Translations under genes and position numbers: made by a program
Shown here: in pieces, positions 28,901 through 36,344 of the stretch
Layout of the letters: every line of letters starts with the position of its first letter
Position numbering within the stretch: position 1 is the first letter of the stretch
Origin: Bryobacterales bacterium
GTDB taxonomy: Bacteria; Acidobacteriota; Terriglobia; Bryobacterales; UBA6623
Direction: 5' to 3'
DNA length: 48,588 bases
Assembly: GCA_022824585.1 (NCBI GenBank)
Contig: JAJDZN010000213.1
Location: 1-48,588, forward strand
Notes under the pieces: model-generated
What the model saw: only the letters and a program-made list of their open reading frames with translations
Database searches by the model: none
Told to the model about the DNA's origin: nothing

Positions 28901-29385
28901 TCGATCTGGCGTGTCGGCTGCGCGAGTCCCACGGCGAGCGACTGGAGTCGCTGGGGCGGCCGTATGTCGCGGCCATCGCGGAGCTGGAGAGCCGGGACCC
29001 GCAACGCCACAACGAACGCCAGACTGGTCAGATGTTCGGGATGCCGCACCCGCGCCTGGCGCACTCCTATCGCCTAGAGCTGCTGCACCTGCCGCTGTTT
29101 CCTACGTTGATGGGGTTCTCGAGCCGCATTCTCGCGGAAAGCTGGGAGTCCAACAACCTGTTCTGGGCCGCGCTGTCTGACGAATTGCACATCGCTCCGG
29201 CGCAACTCAACCTGCTGATTCCCCAGTGGACGCAGCGTACGCTGGAGCGCATCTTCGCCACGCATCTGGACGACTGGCCGGCCCTGTGGCGCTCGTTGCG
29301 GATCATCGCCGACCAAGTGCGCCAGGAGAGCGGCCCCAGCAGTGCCGCTAGCGCATCGTCCGCAGGGACTCCCCGGGGCGATTGA
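25972..29385 (+). CDS. Large secreted protein of unknown function with TPR-like N-terminus
   Basis: I do not recognise this 1,137-residue protein. The signal peptide is about residues 1-24 (MCTRIAYLAALVLVSALCQS, then PLHA). A TPR/HAT-like helical N-terminus follows (ARELERAGQPLEARRVLQDT, LLARADFLDRYGDPAAVEAY). After that comes a long alpha-rich body with no repeat I can define. Runs such as FIEVPGTLDSFSRMAALS, RPIFRASSDLMLLATRLDF, SKYSWSRARMQSTGWPS and HPRLAHSYRLELLHLPLFPT look like conserved cores. No catalytic signature is apparent. I chose ATG 25972 because the signal peptide starts there. The stop overlaps the VWFA gene start as TGATG, so the two are translationally coupled and probably work together in the periplasm or at the outer membrane. 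Confidence 0.75.
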   Translation: MCTRIAYLAALVLVSALCQSPLHATVEQARELERAGQPLEARRVLQDTARDQQGDSEALLARADFLDRYGDPAAVEAYLAALASIGPEDSGTAAELRRRIAVAALSHGDAEQAKAALAALQAAGEGSPGVDGLLQPLTAPEATDFIEVPGTLDSFSRMAALSTDLSSDLILPSLGRTIFAGGYHASGGGATFEPTEYLRLLKQYLTQARELAAFAGDDNTISIAVCESAETAQLLKIIGYRLRGECGPAAVLETVNPSRAFLAIDSAFPLADLELAFRRGEPFSYQFGPTRLPVLFGRDYWLAGARRAQDNFLDTFIDDPGLARLYVAMQNLHRPTAEALRAAAPIGDLKDYVPVLDFFGAMFEVADGVAVTPGGARARPGWERLVGERVNQGGQFFQRLIRLDDGWMAAFYDALARVQGDAAKAYFLDPPRIERFYQAVRGKVTSPGPARPIFRASSDLMLLATRLDFDASGAPRIPGGIGPWRDLFVVHPHGKYDGKLTESATRWTQADDVIEAMFALSRKAIENEPLRMFLAISDLDRNRSTPLSADTVARMIRAFPDHGHQFALYSDSPNLAEATIAAHLDTMARLDKIGNVLRRANSIGVLQAQLALWQVLRRNGAIPPERADSSMQALLSAASGATDSQGVFEAGRAGVLALLEAAGRDAADPQEALLDLLVGEAAEGEQEARSEVLARVNQLLVLQRLVPLDTLFDLADHLERVSRGEAFNVAMANRLSESISDIRLPRSVLSVEEANAMARGHWVDRHIQRQRNLNLRRAVDRAQGNPRRLLSIRGELAPILRDSLVGIAYALYSPPGAELIRANPLFVRSHDFLGPESKYSWSRARMQSTGWPSSGGGRLMGSLVSLPYELASAEQNFLVPSNRQALIWQDLAPQMLLGATLPRWWGVRPADLHYVGLHLRLSRSLLAQAAFDEDLAGPVLGQLRTRVEPSRIWKIEDSFRRGRVREGIEIVTPAELFDLACRLRESHGERLESLGRPYVAAIAELESRDPQRHNERQTGQMFGMPHPRLAHSYRLELLHLPLFPTLMGFSSRILAESWESNNLFWAALSDELHIAPAQLNLLIPQWTQRTLERIFATHLDDWPALWRSLRIIADQVRQESGPSSAASASSAGTPRGD

Positions 29386-30464
29386 TGCAGGTTCCAAGGT
29401 GCGAAGCTGATACTAAGAAAATGAGCGATTGCAGGCTAGATCGAGCGGGGCCCGGCGCTGGCCTCCGGCTGGGCATTGCCGCCGCAACCTTGCTGGGCAT
29501 GTGGCAGGCAGCGCCCGGCCTGCGCGGGCAGGTGCCGGAGGCACTCGGCGAACCGGCGGCCCTGTTCGAGGTCGAGGTCGACCTCGTCATGCTGAACATC
29601 GCAGTCACGGACCCGCGCGGTCGTTACATACAGGGCTTGACACCGGAGGACTTCCGGATCACCGAGGACGGCGTCCAGCAGACGATCGCATCGTTCGGCG
29701 AGGGCAACGTCGCCCCTCGGCGCATCACCAGGACCGGCGTGCGCCCCGGGCCGGTCGCTGGCGAGGCCGAGCTCTCGATTCCCGAAGCGATCGCGGGCCA
29801 GTTGGTCGGCACGAACGTATTCGTGCTCTTCGACACCAGCAATTTCATGTACCGCAGCTTGGTCTACGCCGAGGACGCCATCGCGGACTTCATCCGCGGA
29901 CTCGACGGCGCCGACTCGGTCGCGGTGTACTCGTTCAGCCGCAACCTGACCAGGCATGCCAACTTGTCGGCGGACCACGATGACGCCTTGCGCGGCTTGC
30001 GCAGCTCCGTGGCGGGAGACGAGACGGCCCTGTACAACTGCCTCTTGCTGACGCTGCGGGACGCGGCCAGGGTGTCGGGGCGCAAGGTCATCATCGTGTT
30101 CTCCAACGGCCCCGACAATGCCAGCGCGGTCTCTCCGGACGATGTCGGCGCCATTGCCGAGGACGAGGGCGTGCCCATCTATGTCATCAGCACGCGCGCG
30201 CTCAATCGCGACCCGATCTCGAGCAACGCCTTTCGAAGGATCACGCAGCGCACGGGCGGCAAGGCCTATTTCGCCAAGACGTGGCAGCGCCAGTCCGAGG
30301 CGTTCGTCGAAATCCGGGACGAGCTGGCCAGCTCCTACACGGTGACGTACTACCCCGAGGCGAACCCCAATCGCGGCTGGCGCAGCATCCAGGTCGAACT
30401 CGTGGGCCCTGGCCAGCAGCGCTACCGTGTCCGCACGCGCGCGGGCTACCGACCGAAGCTGTAG
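29385..30464 (+). CDS. Secreted VWFA-domain protein of the Acidobacterial family
   Basis: The predicted exported protein has 359 residues. An N-terminal hydrophobic segment (LGIAAATLLGMWQAAPGL, about 29-46) serves as signal or anchor. The conserved lead-in of the Acidobacterial VWFA family follows (VDLVMLNIAVTDPRGRYIQG, LTPEDFRITEDGVQQTIASF). The VWFA core runs from about 143 (NVFVLFDTSNF) to SSYTVTYYPEANPNRGW. The metal-ion site, usually DxSxS, reads DTSNF at 150-154, so the last Ser is Phe. The start overlaps the previous stop (TGATG at 29383-29387). ATG 29421 is an alternative that gives a more compact signal sequence. It is the second gene of an apparent operon with the 1,137-residue protein and the CCA enzyme. 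Confidence 0.85.
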   Translation: MQVPRCEADTKKMSDCRLDRAGPGAGLRLGIAAATLLGMWQAAPGLRGQVPEALGEPAALFEVEVDLVMLNIAVTDPRGRYIQGLTPEDFRITEDGVQQTIASFGEGNVAPRRITRTGVRPGPVAGEAELSIPEAIAGQLVGTNVFVLFDTSNFMYRSLVYAEDAIADFIRGLDGADSVAVYSFSRNLTRHANLSADHDDALRGLRSSVAGDETALYNCLLLTLRDAARVSGRKVIIVFSNGPDNASAVSPDDVGAIAEDEGVPIYVISTRALNRDPISSNAFRRITQRTGGKAYFAKTWQRQSEAFVEIRDELASSYTVTYYPEANPNRGWRSIQVELVGPGQQRYRVRTRAGYRPKL

Positions 30465-30496
30465 CCTCGCCGGGCTGGGCTTGGGGTTGCAGAGAC

Positions 30497-31792
30497 ATGT
30501 CGCTGCACGTCATCCAACGGCTCCAATCCAACGGCTACAAGGCCTACTGGGTGGGCGGCTGCGTGCGCGACGAGCTGCTGGGGCGCCCGATCAAGGACCG
30601 CGACGTGGCGACGGACGCCCGGCCGGACCAGGTCGTTCGACTGTTCAAGGGCGCGCGTCGCGTGGGCCAGCGCTTCGGCGTGGTGCATGTCCGTGACGAC
30701 GGCGGGTTCACAGAAGTGGCGACGTTTCGCCGCGAGGGCCCCTACAGCGATGGCCGCCGGCCTGACAAGGTGTCCTACAGCAAGGATCCCGCGGAAGATG
30801 CGATTCGGCGCGACTTCACGGTCAACGCCCTGTTCTACGACCCGGTTTCGAAGCAGCGCCTGGACTTCACTGGAGGAGCGGCCGATCTCGAGAGCCGGTT
30901 GATCCGGGCTGTCGGTTCGGCCGAAGAGCGCTTCCGCGAAGACCACCTGCGGATGCTGCGCGCCGTGCGGCTGGCTGCCAGCCTAGGGTTCGAGATCGAG
31001 GCCGGCACGATGGCGGCGATCCGCGATAACGCCGCCGCCCTGCGGGCCGTGGCGGCGGAGCGAGTGCGCGACGAGCTGGGTCGAATCTTGACCGAGGGAA
31101 GCGCGCGGCGCGGATTCGAGCTGTTGCGCGAAAGCGGGCTGCTGGAGCAGTTGCTGCCGGAGGTCGCAGCCCTCAGGGGCGTTGAGCAGCCGCCCCAGTA
31201 CCATCCCGAGGGCGACGTGTGGACCCACACGATGCTGATGCTGGAGGGGCTGCGACGGCCTTCGCTGGCATTGGCGTGGGGGGTCCTGTTGCACGACGTG
31301 GGCAAGCCCGAGACGTTCACACGGGCGGACCGCATCCGCTTTCACGGGCATGTCGGGCGCGGCGTCGAGCTTGCGGAGGCAATCTGCAAGCGGCTGCGGT
31401 TTTCCAACGCCATGAGACAGCACGTATTGGCGCTGGTGGCTAATCACATGAAGTTCGCGCACGTGCAGGACATGCGCCGTTCCAAGCTGCGGAGCTTCGT
31501 CGAACAGCCGGACTTCGAGGATCACCTAGAGCTGCACAGGCTCGATTGCCTTTCCAGCCACGGCCTGCTGGACAACCACGACTTTGCTGCGCGGCACTTC
31601 GAGCAAGTCCAGGCGGAAGAGCCGTTTGTCCCGCTGCTGACGGGCCGGGATCTAATTGCCGCAGGGTATGAGCCCGGCCCTGTCTTCGGCAAGGTTCTCA
31701 CCGAGGTGCGCGAGCTGCAGCACGAAGGCGTGCTCACGGACCGCGAGCAGGCGCTGGCCTTCGCGGCCGAACGGCTCGCCGTTCCGGGCTAG
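30497..31792 (+). CDS. cca: CCA tRNA nucleotidyltransferase / poly(A)-polymerase-family enzyme with HD domain
   Basis: This class II nucleotidyltransferase of 431 residues adds or repairs the CCA end of tRNAs. The head domain reads WVGGCVRDELLGRPIKDRDV, with Gly20-Gly21 and the catalytic pair Asp34/Asp36. EDAIRRDFTVNALFYDP and the RNA-binding helix EDHLRMLRAVRLAASLGFEI follow. An HD phosphohydrolase domain comes next (HTMLMLEGLRR, LLHDVGKPETF), as in bacterial CCA enzymes with 2',3'-phosphatase activity. Whether it is a full CCA enzyme, an A-adding enzyme or a poly(A) polymerase cannot be settled by eye; the single tRNA in the window encodes CCA, which would make repair the main job. It starts 32 bases after the VWFA gene. 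Confidence 0.93.
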   Translation: MSLHVIQRLQSNGYKAYWVGGCVRDELLGRPIKDRDVATDARPDQVVRLFKGARRVGQRFGVVHVRDDGGFTEVATFRREGPYSDGRRPDKVSYSKDPAEDAIRRDFTVNALFYDPVSKQRLDFTGGAADLESRLIRAVGSAEERFREDHLRMLRAVRLAASLGFEIEAGTMAAIRDNAAALRAVAAERVRDELGRILTEGSARRGFELLRESGLLEQLLPEVAALRGVEQPPQYHPEGDVWTHTMLMLEGLRRPSLALAWGVLLHDVGKPETFTRADRIRFHGHVGRGVELAEAICKRLRFSNAMRQHVLALVANHMKFAHVQDMRRSKLRSFVEQPDFEDHLELHRLDCLSSHGLLDNHDFAARHFEQVQAEEPFVPLLTGRDLIAAGYEPGPVFGKVLTEVRELQHEGVLTDREQALAFAAERLAVPG

Positions 31793-31821
31793 GCAGACAC
31801 TAGCCGCGACGAGTGTCCGCC
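31792..31821. terminator. Inverted repeat between convergent cca and doxX genes, probable bidirectional terminator
   Basis: GGCAGACACT (31792-31801) pairs with AGTGTCCGCC (31812-31821) across a 10-base loop, with one mismatch that becomes a G-U pair on the minus strand. It sits exactly between convergent stops. There is no T-run, so efficiency is uncertain. Confidence 0.45.
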
Positions 31822-31824
31822 AGA

Positions 31825-32202
31825 TCACGCGCTCTTGCGTTTGGCAAGCAGGCTGTCGATGGACCAAGGGCCGGAGCCGTTGGCCCAGAAGAAGAGGAAC
31901 ACAAAGCAATACAGGACGGCTGTCTCTCCTCTGTTGAGCAGAGGCAGGAAGGCATTGAAGCCATGTGCGATGAAATAGGCCGCCGCCATCAGGCCCGAGC
32001 AGAGGAAGGCGACCCAGCGGGTCTGCCAGCCGAGCACGATGAGGGTCCCGCCGATGATCTCGATCACAGCCGCGATCAGGGGCAGGGTGCCGTCCCTAGG
32101 GCCTACGCCGCCGAGCCCGAACAGCTTCTGATAGCCGTGCGGCACGAACAGGAAGCCGGTCATGATGCGCAGCAGCGCGTGGGTTGCCGATGGCCAGTTC
32201 AC
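31825..32202 (-). CDS. DoxX-family integral membrane protein
   Basis: This 125-residue membrane protein has four hydrophobic segments (LLRIMTGFLFVPHGYQKLF, TLPLIAAVIEIIGGTLIVLG, WVAFLCSGLMAAAYFIAHGF, AVLYCFVFLFFWANGSGPWS). HGYQKLFG and the GPWSIDSLL tail are DoxX family hallmarks. The family is linked to redox or stress functions in the cytoplasmic membrane, but no reaction is established for this member. The start is GTG at 32202, justified by AAGGAG six bases upstream. It is convergent with cca and lies downstream of the isomerase gene on the same strand, with 43 bases between, so the two may be cotranscribed. Confidence 0.93.
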   Translation of the reverse strand: MNWPSATHALLRIMTGFLFVPHGYQKLFGLGGVGPRDGTLPLIAAVIEIIGGTLIVLGWQTRWVAFLCSGLMAAAYFIAHGFNAFLPLLNRGETAVLYCFVFLFFWANGSGPWSIDSLLAKRKSA

Positions 32203-32208
32203 TTTCGT

Positions 32209-32214
32209 CTCCTT
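32209..32214 (-). promoter_or_regulatory. Ribosome site supporting the GTG start of the DoxX gene
   Basis: AAGGAG on the minus strand, six bases before GTG 32202-32200. It decides this start, since no ATG lies near. Confidence 0.7.
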
Positions 32215-32245
32215 CGATACTGTGCTTGATCAGGCCGCTGCGCCC

Positions 32246-33088
32246 TTACAGGCCGAGCAACCGATCCACTCTCCGGCCCAGATCGGCCAGGTAGGCGCGG
32301 TCGCCGCCGCGCAATTCCACTGTTGCCTCGGCGTTGTAGCCGACCGCGGCGAAAGCCTCGCGCACCGCCGGCCAATCGACATCGCCATCGCCGAGGTTGA
32401 CGAAGCCGTCGCGGCGCGAGTAGTCCTTCAGATGCACCTTGACGATGCGGTCGCCCAGTTCGTGGATCCAGTGCTCCGGCACAGCGTAGTGAACAATATT
32501 GCCGACATCGAAGTAGGCCCGGACCATGGGGTGGTTGAACTCGTCAATGTACTGCCGGAAGTCGCGGGCCGTGAGCAGGAACTTGTTCCAGACATCTTCC
32601 ACGGCAATCATCACGTCGTGTTCTTCGGCCAGCGGGATGAGCTTGCGGATTTCGGCTTGAGAGCGCTCCCAGGCTTGTTCGTACGTCGTGTCCGAGCGCA
32701 CGACTGCCGGGACCAGCAACACGGCGTTGGCGCCATAGAGCTTGGCTTGGCGCATCGACGCCCGCATGCCGACGACGCAGGCTTCGACCTCTGCCGGGTC
32801 CGGCGAGGACAGGGGGTGGCGCCAGTGTGTCTGGTTCATCACCGAGTGGATGCGCAGGCCTGCGGCTTGAGCTGCGTCGTGGATCGCTTGCGCATCGGCG
32901 TCGTCCTCGACCGCGCGGACCTCCATCGACGTGAACCCGACCTCGACGGCCAGCTTGAAGCGGTCGACCAGTTCCAGGTCCTTGGGCAGCATGCTGTCGA
33001 TGAGGGCGCGCTCGATCTTGTGGTTGTCGCCCTGCAGGGGCAGTGCGGCGGAAGCCAGAGCAGCCATCATCCATTCGCGTCTTCGCAT
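32246..33088 (-). CDS. Exported sugar phosphate isomerase/epimerase-like TIM-barrel protein
   Basis: This 280-residue member of the xylose-isomerase-like TIM-barrel (AP_endonuc_2) family interconverts sugars or related polyols in characterised relatives. The N-terminus MRRREWMMAALASAALPLQG has a twin-arginine-like pattern, common for such proteins in Acidobacteria, so export is likely. Probable metal ligands are the Glu in AVEDVWNKF, the Asp in RAYFDVGNIVHY, the His in VKVHLKDY and the C-terminal Glu in ATVELRGGD. The partner substrate is unknown. It is divergent from the tannase gene, with 107 bases between the starts, and both may serve plant-polyphenol or glycan use. Confidence 0.85.
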   Translation of the reverse strand: MRRREWMMAALASAALPLQGDNHKIERALIDSMLPKDLELVDRFKLAVEVGFTSMEVRAVEDDADAQAIHDAAQAAGLRIHSVMNQTHWRHPLSSPDPAEVEACVVGMRASMRQAKLYGANAVLLVPAVVRSDTTYEQAWERSQAEIRKLIPLAEEHDVMIAVEDVWNKFLLTARDFRQYIDEFNHPMVRAYFDVGNIVHYAVPEHWIHELGDRIVKVHLKDYSRRDGFVNLGDGDVDWPAVREAFAAVGYNAEATVELRGGDRAYLADLGRRVDRLLGL

Positions 33089-33181
33089 GTGCCGTAGATT
33101 CAGCCATAACGACCTCTGCTGTCAAGTGTGCCCGGTCTGATACGCTCAACTACGCCGTTGGCGTTGGCGAACGCCGACGCC

Positions 33182-33187
33182 AAGGAG
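33182..33187 (+). promoter_or_regulatory. Shine-Dalgarno deciding the TTG start of the tannase gene
   Basis: AAGGAG lies eight bases before the TTG at 33196. It makes TTG the start over longer in-frame readings that begin up to 51 codons earlier and run into the divergent isomerase gene. Confidence 0.75.
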
Positions 33188-33195
33188 TCCCTGTC

Positions 33196-34746
33196 TTGAC
33201 AAGCACGATAAAGATCGCCTTGCTGGCCGCGGGCAGCATGTCCGCCGGAACCCTCAGCGCGCTGGATTGCGCCGCCTTGACGGATCTGAAGCTCCCCGAC
33301 ATCCGCGTCCAAGAGGCTGTAGCCTCGCAGGGCGAGGAGGGTCAATCCGAGAACTTGCCCGAGGGAGTGTCTTCACGCTCGCCGCGCGCCACAGTGCCGC
33401 ACTGCAAGGTCAGCGGCGTGATCGGCAGCGAAATCCGCTTCGAGGTCTTGTTGCCGGACGATTGGAACGGCAAGTTTCTCATGGGAGGGGGCGGCGGCTT
33501 TGTCGGCAGTCTCGGCTACCAGGGGCGCTTCTCGGTGAATCGCGGGTACGCCACAGCGGCGACCGATACCGGCCATCAGGGCGATGGCATCCGGGCGGAG
33601 TGGGCCCACGGACAACCGGAACGTCGGATCAACTACGGCTACCTCGCCGTGCATCGAACGACCGAAGCGGCCAAGGCGATCGTCCGAGCCTACTACGGTG
33701 AACCGGCCGAGCGGGCGTACTTCATGGGCTGCTCGAACGGCGGTCGACAAGCCATGATGTCCGCCCAGCGCTTCCCCGACGACTTTGACGGGATAGTTGC
33801 CGGGGCGCCGGCTCACGACTTCAGCGGCGTGCTCGCCGCCTTCGCCTACAACATGCAGCGCATCTTCCCCGATCCCGGTGCTCTGACCGAGCCTGTCATC
33901 ACGCCACAGAACCGACGGTTGCTCGAGTCTGAGATCCTCCGTCGCTGCGATGCTGGCGATGGCGTCGAGGACGGCTTCCTCAACGATCCGCGAGATTGTG
34001 ACTTCAAGCTGAGCGACCTACCGATTTGCGCCGGCGAGGCGCCGTCGGACAACTGCCTCACGATCCGCCAGCGCGAGGCGATTGCAGCGGTCTATAGCGG
34101 GCCGCGCAACGCCGACGGACAGATCTATCCGGGCTTTCCGTTCGGTGGCGAGTCCGCGCCCGGGGCTTGGGAAGGCTGGATCACCGGACCTAGCCGTCGC
34201 TTGATGACCGCCTACGGGGAGCCGAGCTCGCAGTTTGGGTTCTCTACGCAGGGCTTCAAGTACTTGATATTCCAAGATCCCGAGTTCGACTACTCCACAT
34301 ACGATTTCGACGCCTATGGCAAGGACGCAGCGCATCTTGAAGGGTTCTTGGACGCCACCGATCCTGACCTGACCGGCTTCAGGCAGGCTGGCGGCAAGCT
34401 GTTGCTCTGGCACGGCTGGTCAGATGCAGCGCTCACGGCGCTGGGCTCGATCGAGTACTTCGAGGCGGCCGAGGCACTGGACCCGAACGTCCGCGACTAT
34501 TTCCGCTTCTACCTCATGCCTGGGGTCTTTCACTGTGCGGGCGGGCCCGGACCTGATCGCGTCGACTGGTTGGACGCGCTGGAGAGCTGGGTTGAAGATG
34601 GCGACGCTCCGGATGCCCTGACTGCAGTCAAGGTCACAGATGGCAAGATCGCCAAAGCCCGTCCGCTGTGCGTGTATCCCGCACGCGCCGAATTCACAGG
34701 TGGAGATCCAAATCTGGAGACCAGCTACGCTTGCACGCCACCCTAG
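33196..34746 (+). CDS. Secreted tannase/feruloyl esterase-family hydrolase
   Basis: This exported esterase of 516 residues has a signal peptide of about 22 residues (IKIALLAAGSMSAGTLSA). The catalytic elements of the tannase family are visible: GCSNGGRQ with nucleophile Ser180 and the neighbouring Cys179, a later Asp in WHGWSDAAL, and the His in GVFHCAGGPGP next to a Cys. In the family this Cys pairs with Cys179 to bring the triad together. Substrates in relatives are gallate esters, ferulate esters on arabinoxylan, or mono-hydroxyethyl terephthalate; which one applies here cannot be read. The start is TTG 33196 by its AAGGAG. It is a free-standing gene divergent from the isomerase. Confidence 0.9.
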   Translation: MTSTIKIALLAAGSMSAGTLSALDCAALTDLKLPDIRVQEAVASQGEEGQSENLPEGVSSRSPRATVPHCKVSGVIGSEIRFEVLLPDDWNGKFLMGGGGGFVGSLGYQGRFSVNRGYATAATDTGHQGDGIRAEWAHGQPERRINYGYLAVHRTTEAAKAIVRAYYGEPAERAYFMGCSNGGRQAMMSAQRFPDDFDGIVAGAPAHDFSGVLAAFAYNMQRIFPDPGALTEPVITPQNRRLLESEILRRCDAGDGVEDGFLNDPRDCDFKLSDLPICAGEAPSDNCLTIRQREAIAAVYSGPRNADGQIYPGFPFGGESAPGAWEGWITGPSRRLMTAYGEPSSQFGFSTQGFKYLIFQDPEFDYSTYDFDAYGKDAAHLEGFLDATDPDLTGFRQAGGKLLLWHGWSDAALTALGSIEYFEAAEALDPNVRDYFRFYLMPGVFHCAGGPGPDRVDWLDALESWVEDGDAPDALTAVKVTDGKIAKARPLCVYPARAEFTGGDPNLETSYACTPP

Positions 34747-35014
34747 GCTGATTTCAACTGTCGGCGTCGCCGCCCCGGGGAATCCGTGGGCGCAGACTAG
34801 GCGGACGATGCCGGCACGGTCGTCTTGGTCGCGGTGCCGGAACTCATAGAGCGTGGAGCGCCGATCCTGGCCATCGCCGTTCGTCCGGGAGGGTCGCCGT
34901 TCGCTGAGGGACGAACAGAGCTAGACAACGAACAACGGAACGGTGCTCGCTGATTCGCTCACTCAGGCCCAGCAGTTGGCCGGCCTAGACAGGTGCTTCA
35001 TCGTCGATGAGCGG

Positions 35015-36058
35015 TCAGAAACGCAAGTTATCTCGGAAATTCGGCGTTCCCCCGGTCTCGATTCGGGCGATCCAGTCTTCGAGCTCTCCATAGCCTGACT
35101 CCCAGAAATCCAAGCACAGCGAGAGGTACTCGAGCACAATCTCGGCTTCGCCACGCTTGAGCAATTCCGATGCCAACGCCATGTCCGGCCCGAAAGAGTT
35201 CAACTGAGGCGAGCCCGGCGTCTCGCCTGCTGCGATTAGGCGAGATTTTGCCTCTTCTATGTCCCCCTCTAAGAGCGCGATCCGGCCCAGGATAAGGTTG
35301 CCGAAGTGGATCCGGTTGCCATGGTTCCAGTCTTCTAAGTTCTCTTCCAGCATCTCCTCGGCGTATGCCCCGGCTTTTTCGATGTTGCCCGCGTGAAATG
35401 CTGAAGTGCCGAGATCCGTCAACAGGTATCCGCGTCGCAACTCGTCTGACAGTTCATAGGCGAGTTCGAATTGTGCGAGCGCTCGCTTGGCAGCCTCGGG
35501 ATCCCACGCGCCACCGCCGAGCATGCTGTCCAAGTGGTAAAGCTGCCCCAGCTGCTTGGCCCAGTCCGGGTCCTCTCGATCAAGGGACTGGGCGTGATGG
35601 AGGATCTGGATTGCGAGTTTCCGATCGTCGAGTCGAAAGAAGTGTGCCGCGTGCTGCAAGATCCTTAGGTCGTTCGGATGGTTCTCGAGATGTGAAGACC
35701 AAGCGTCCTTGCCTTTCTCGTAGCCTTCAGCCGCAAGGGCTTTCAGGATGAGAACCTCGGGGCTAGCCAGCAGGTTCGCTTCCGGTGCGCTCCTGATCAA
35801 CCACAGCACATGTGCCACGTGCTTGGCGCGAGCCGCGTCGTTCAGGAACTGCCGGCCGTGGTAGTAACCGACCAAGCGAGCCCGTGTGGACAGATCTTCA
35901 GGGCTCTCGACAAGCTGTGATTCGAGAAGTGCGGCCTCGTCCTGCGTGACGTTGCGACCTGCGAAGGCTTCGGGGCGCAGATCCTGTGCGAAAGCCGATA
36001 GGCAGAGCCCCGTTCCGACTAGGAGTAGTGCAGCGGAGGATATCAACTTGATCGACAC
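35015..36058 (-). CDS. Secreted TPR-type protein of unknown function
   Basis: I do not recognise this 347-residue protein beyond its helical-repeat nature. The signal peptide is MSIKLISSAALLLVGTGLCL, then SAFAQ. The mature part is a chain of TPR-like helices (LVGYYHGRQFLNDAARAKHV, ILQHAAHFFRLDDRKLAIQI, LAQFELAYELSDELRRGYLL, GTSAFHAGNIEKAGAYAEEM, LGRIALLEGDIEEAKSRLIA). Such proteins scaffold others or count in secretion systems. The GTG at 36058 has AGGAA upstream at proper spacing and sits right at the signal peptide; a GTG at 36103 is less likely. The stretches 34747-35014 and 36059-36344 on either side hold no gene I can see. Confidence 0.75.
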   Translation of the reverse strand: MSIKLISSAALLLVGTGLCLSAFAQDLRPEAFAGRNVTQDEAALLESQLVESPEDLSTRARLVGYYHGRQFLNDAARAKHVAHVLWLIRSAPEANLLASPEVLILKALAAEGYEKGKDAWSSHLENHPNDLRILQHAAHFFRLDDRKLAIQILHHAQSLDREDPDWAKQLGQLYHLDSMLGGGAWDPEAAKRALAQFELAYELSDELRRGYLLTDLGTSAFHAGNIEKAGAYAEEMLEENLEDWNHGNRIHFGNLILGRIALLEGDIEEAKSRLIAAGETPGSPQLNSFGPDMALASELLKRGEAEIVLEYLSLCLDFWESGYGELEDWIARIETGGTPNFRDNLRF

Positions 36059-36344
36059 CTTGACGCTTCCTATATCGCCCCCACGAGTTAGTCGCGCGAT
36101 CACTATTGACCCCGCTTAAGGACTTCAAGTTCCCGAGAGCCTATGCAGCTCGACCCGGCGTGCCCCAGGGTGGTTCGACCGGAACGAAAGCCAGTTTCTT
36201 GCCGAGCCCTTCCGGAGCATTGGCGTCGAGCCCGGGAGCGAGGAGGCATCGAACGCAGCGGGTTCCGCATGGGACCGATTCAGGCGGGATGGTTGCTCGC
36301 TCGATTGTCCAATTCACTGATCGACGCGCCGGCTTGACCGGTGA

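Noticed and set aside
33043..33195. Longer N-terminus for the tannase protein
   Set aside because: The added residues run into the divergent isomerase gene, and the AAGGAG upstream of TTG 33196 supports the shorter form.
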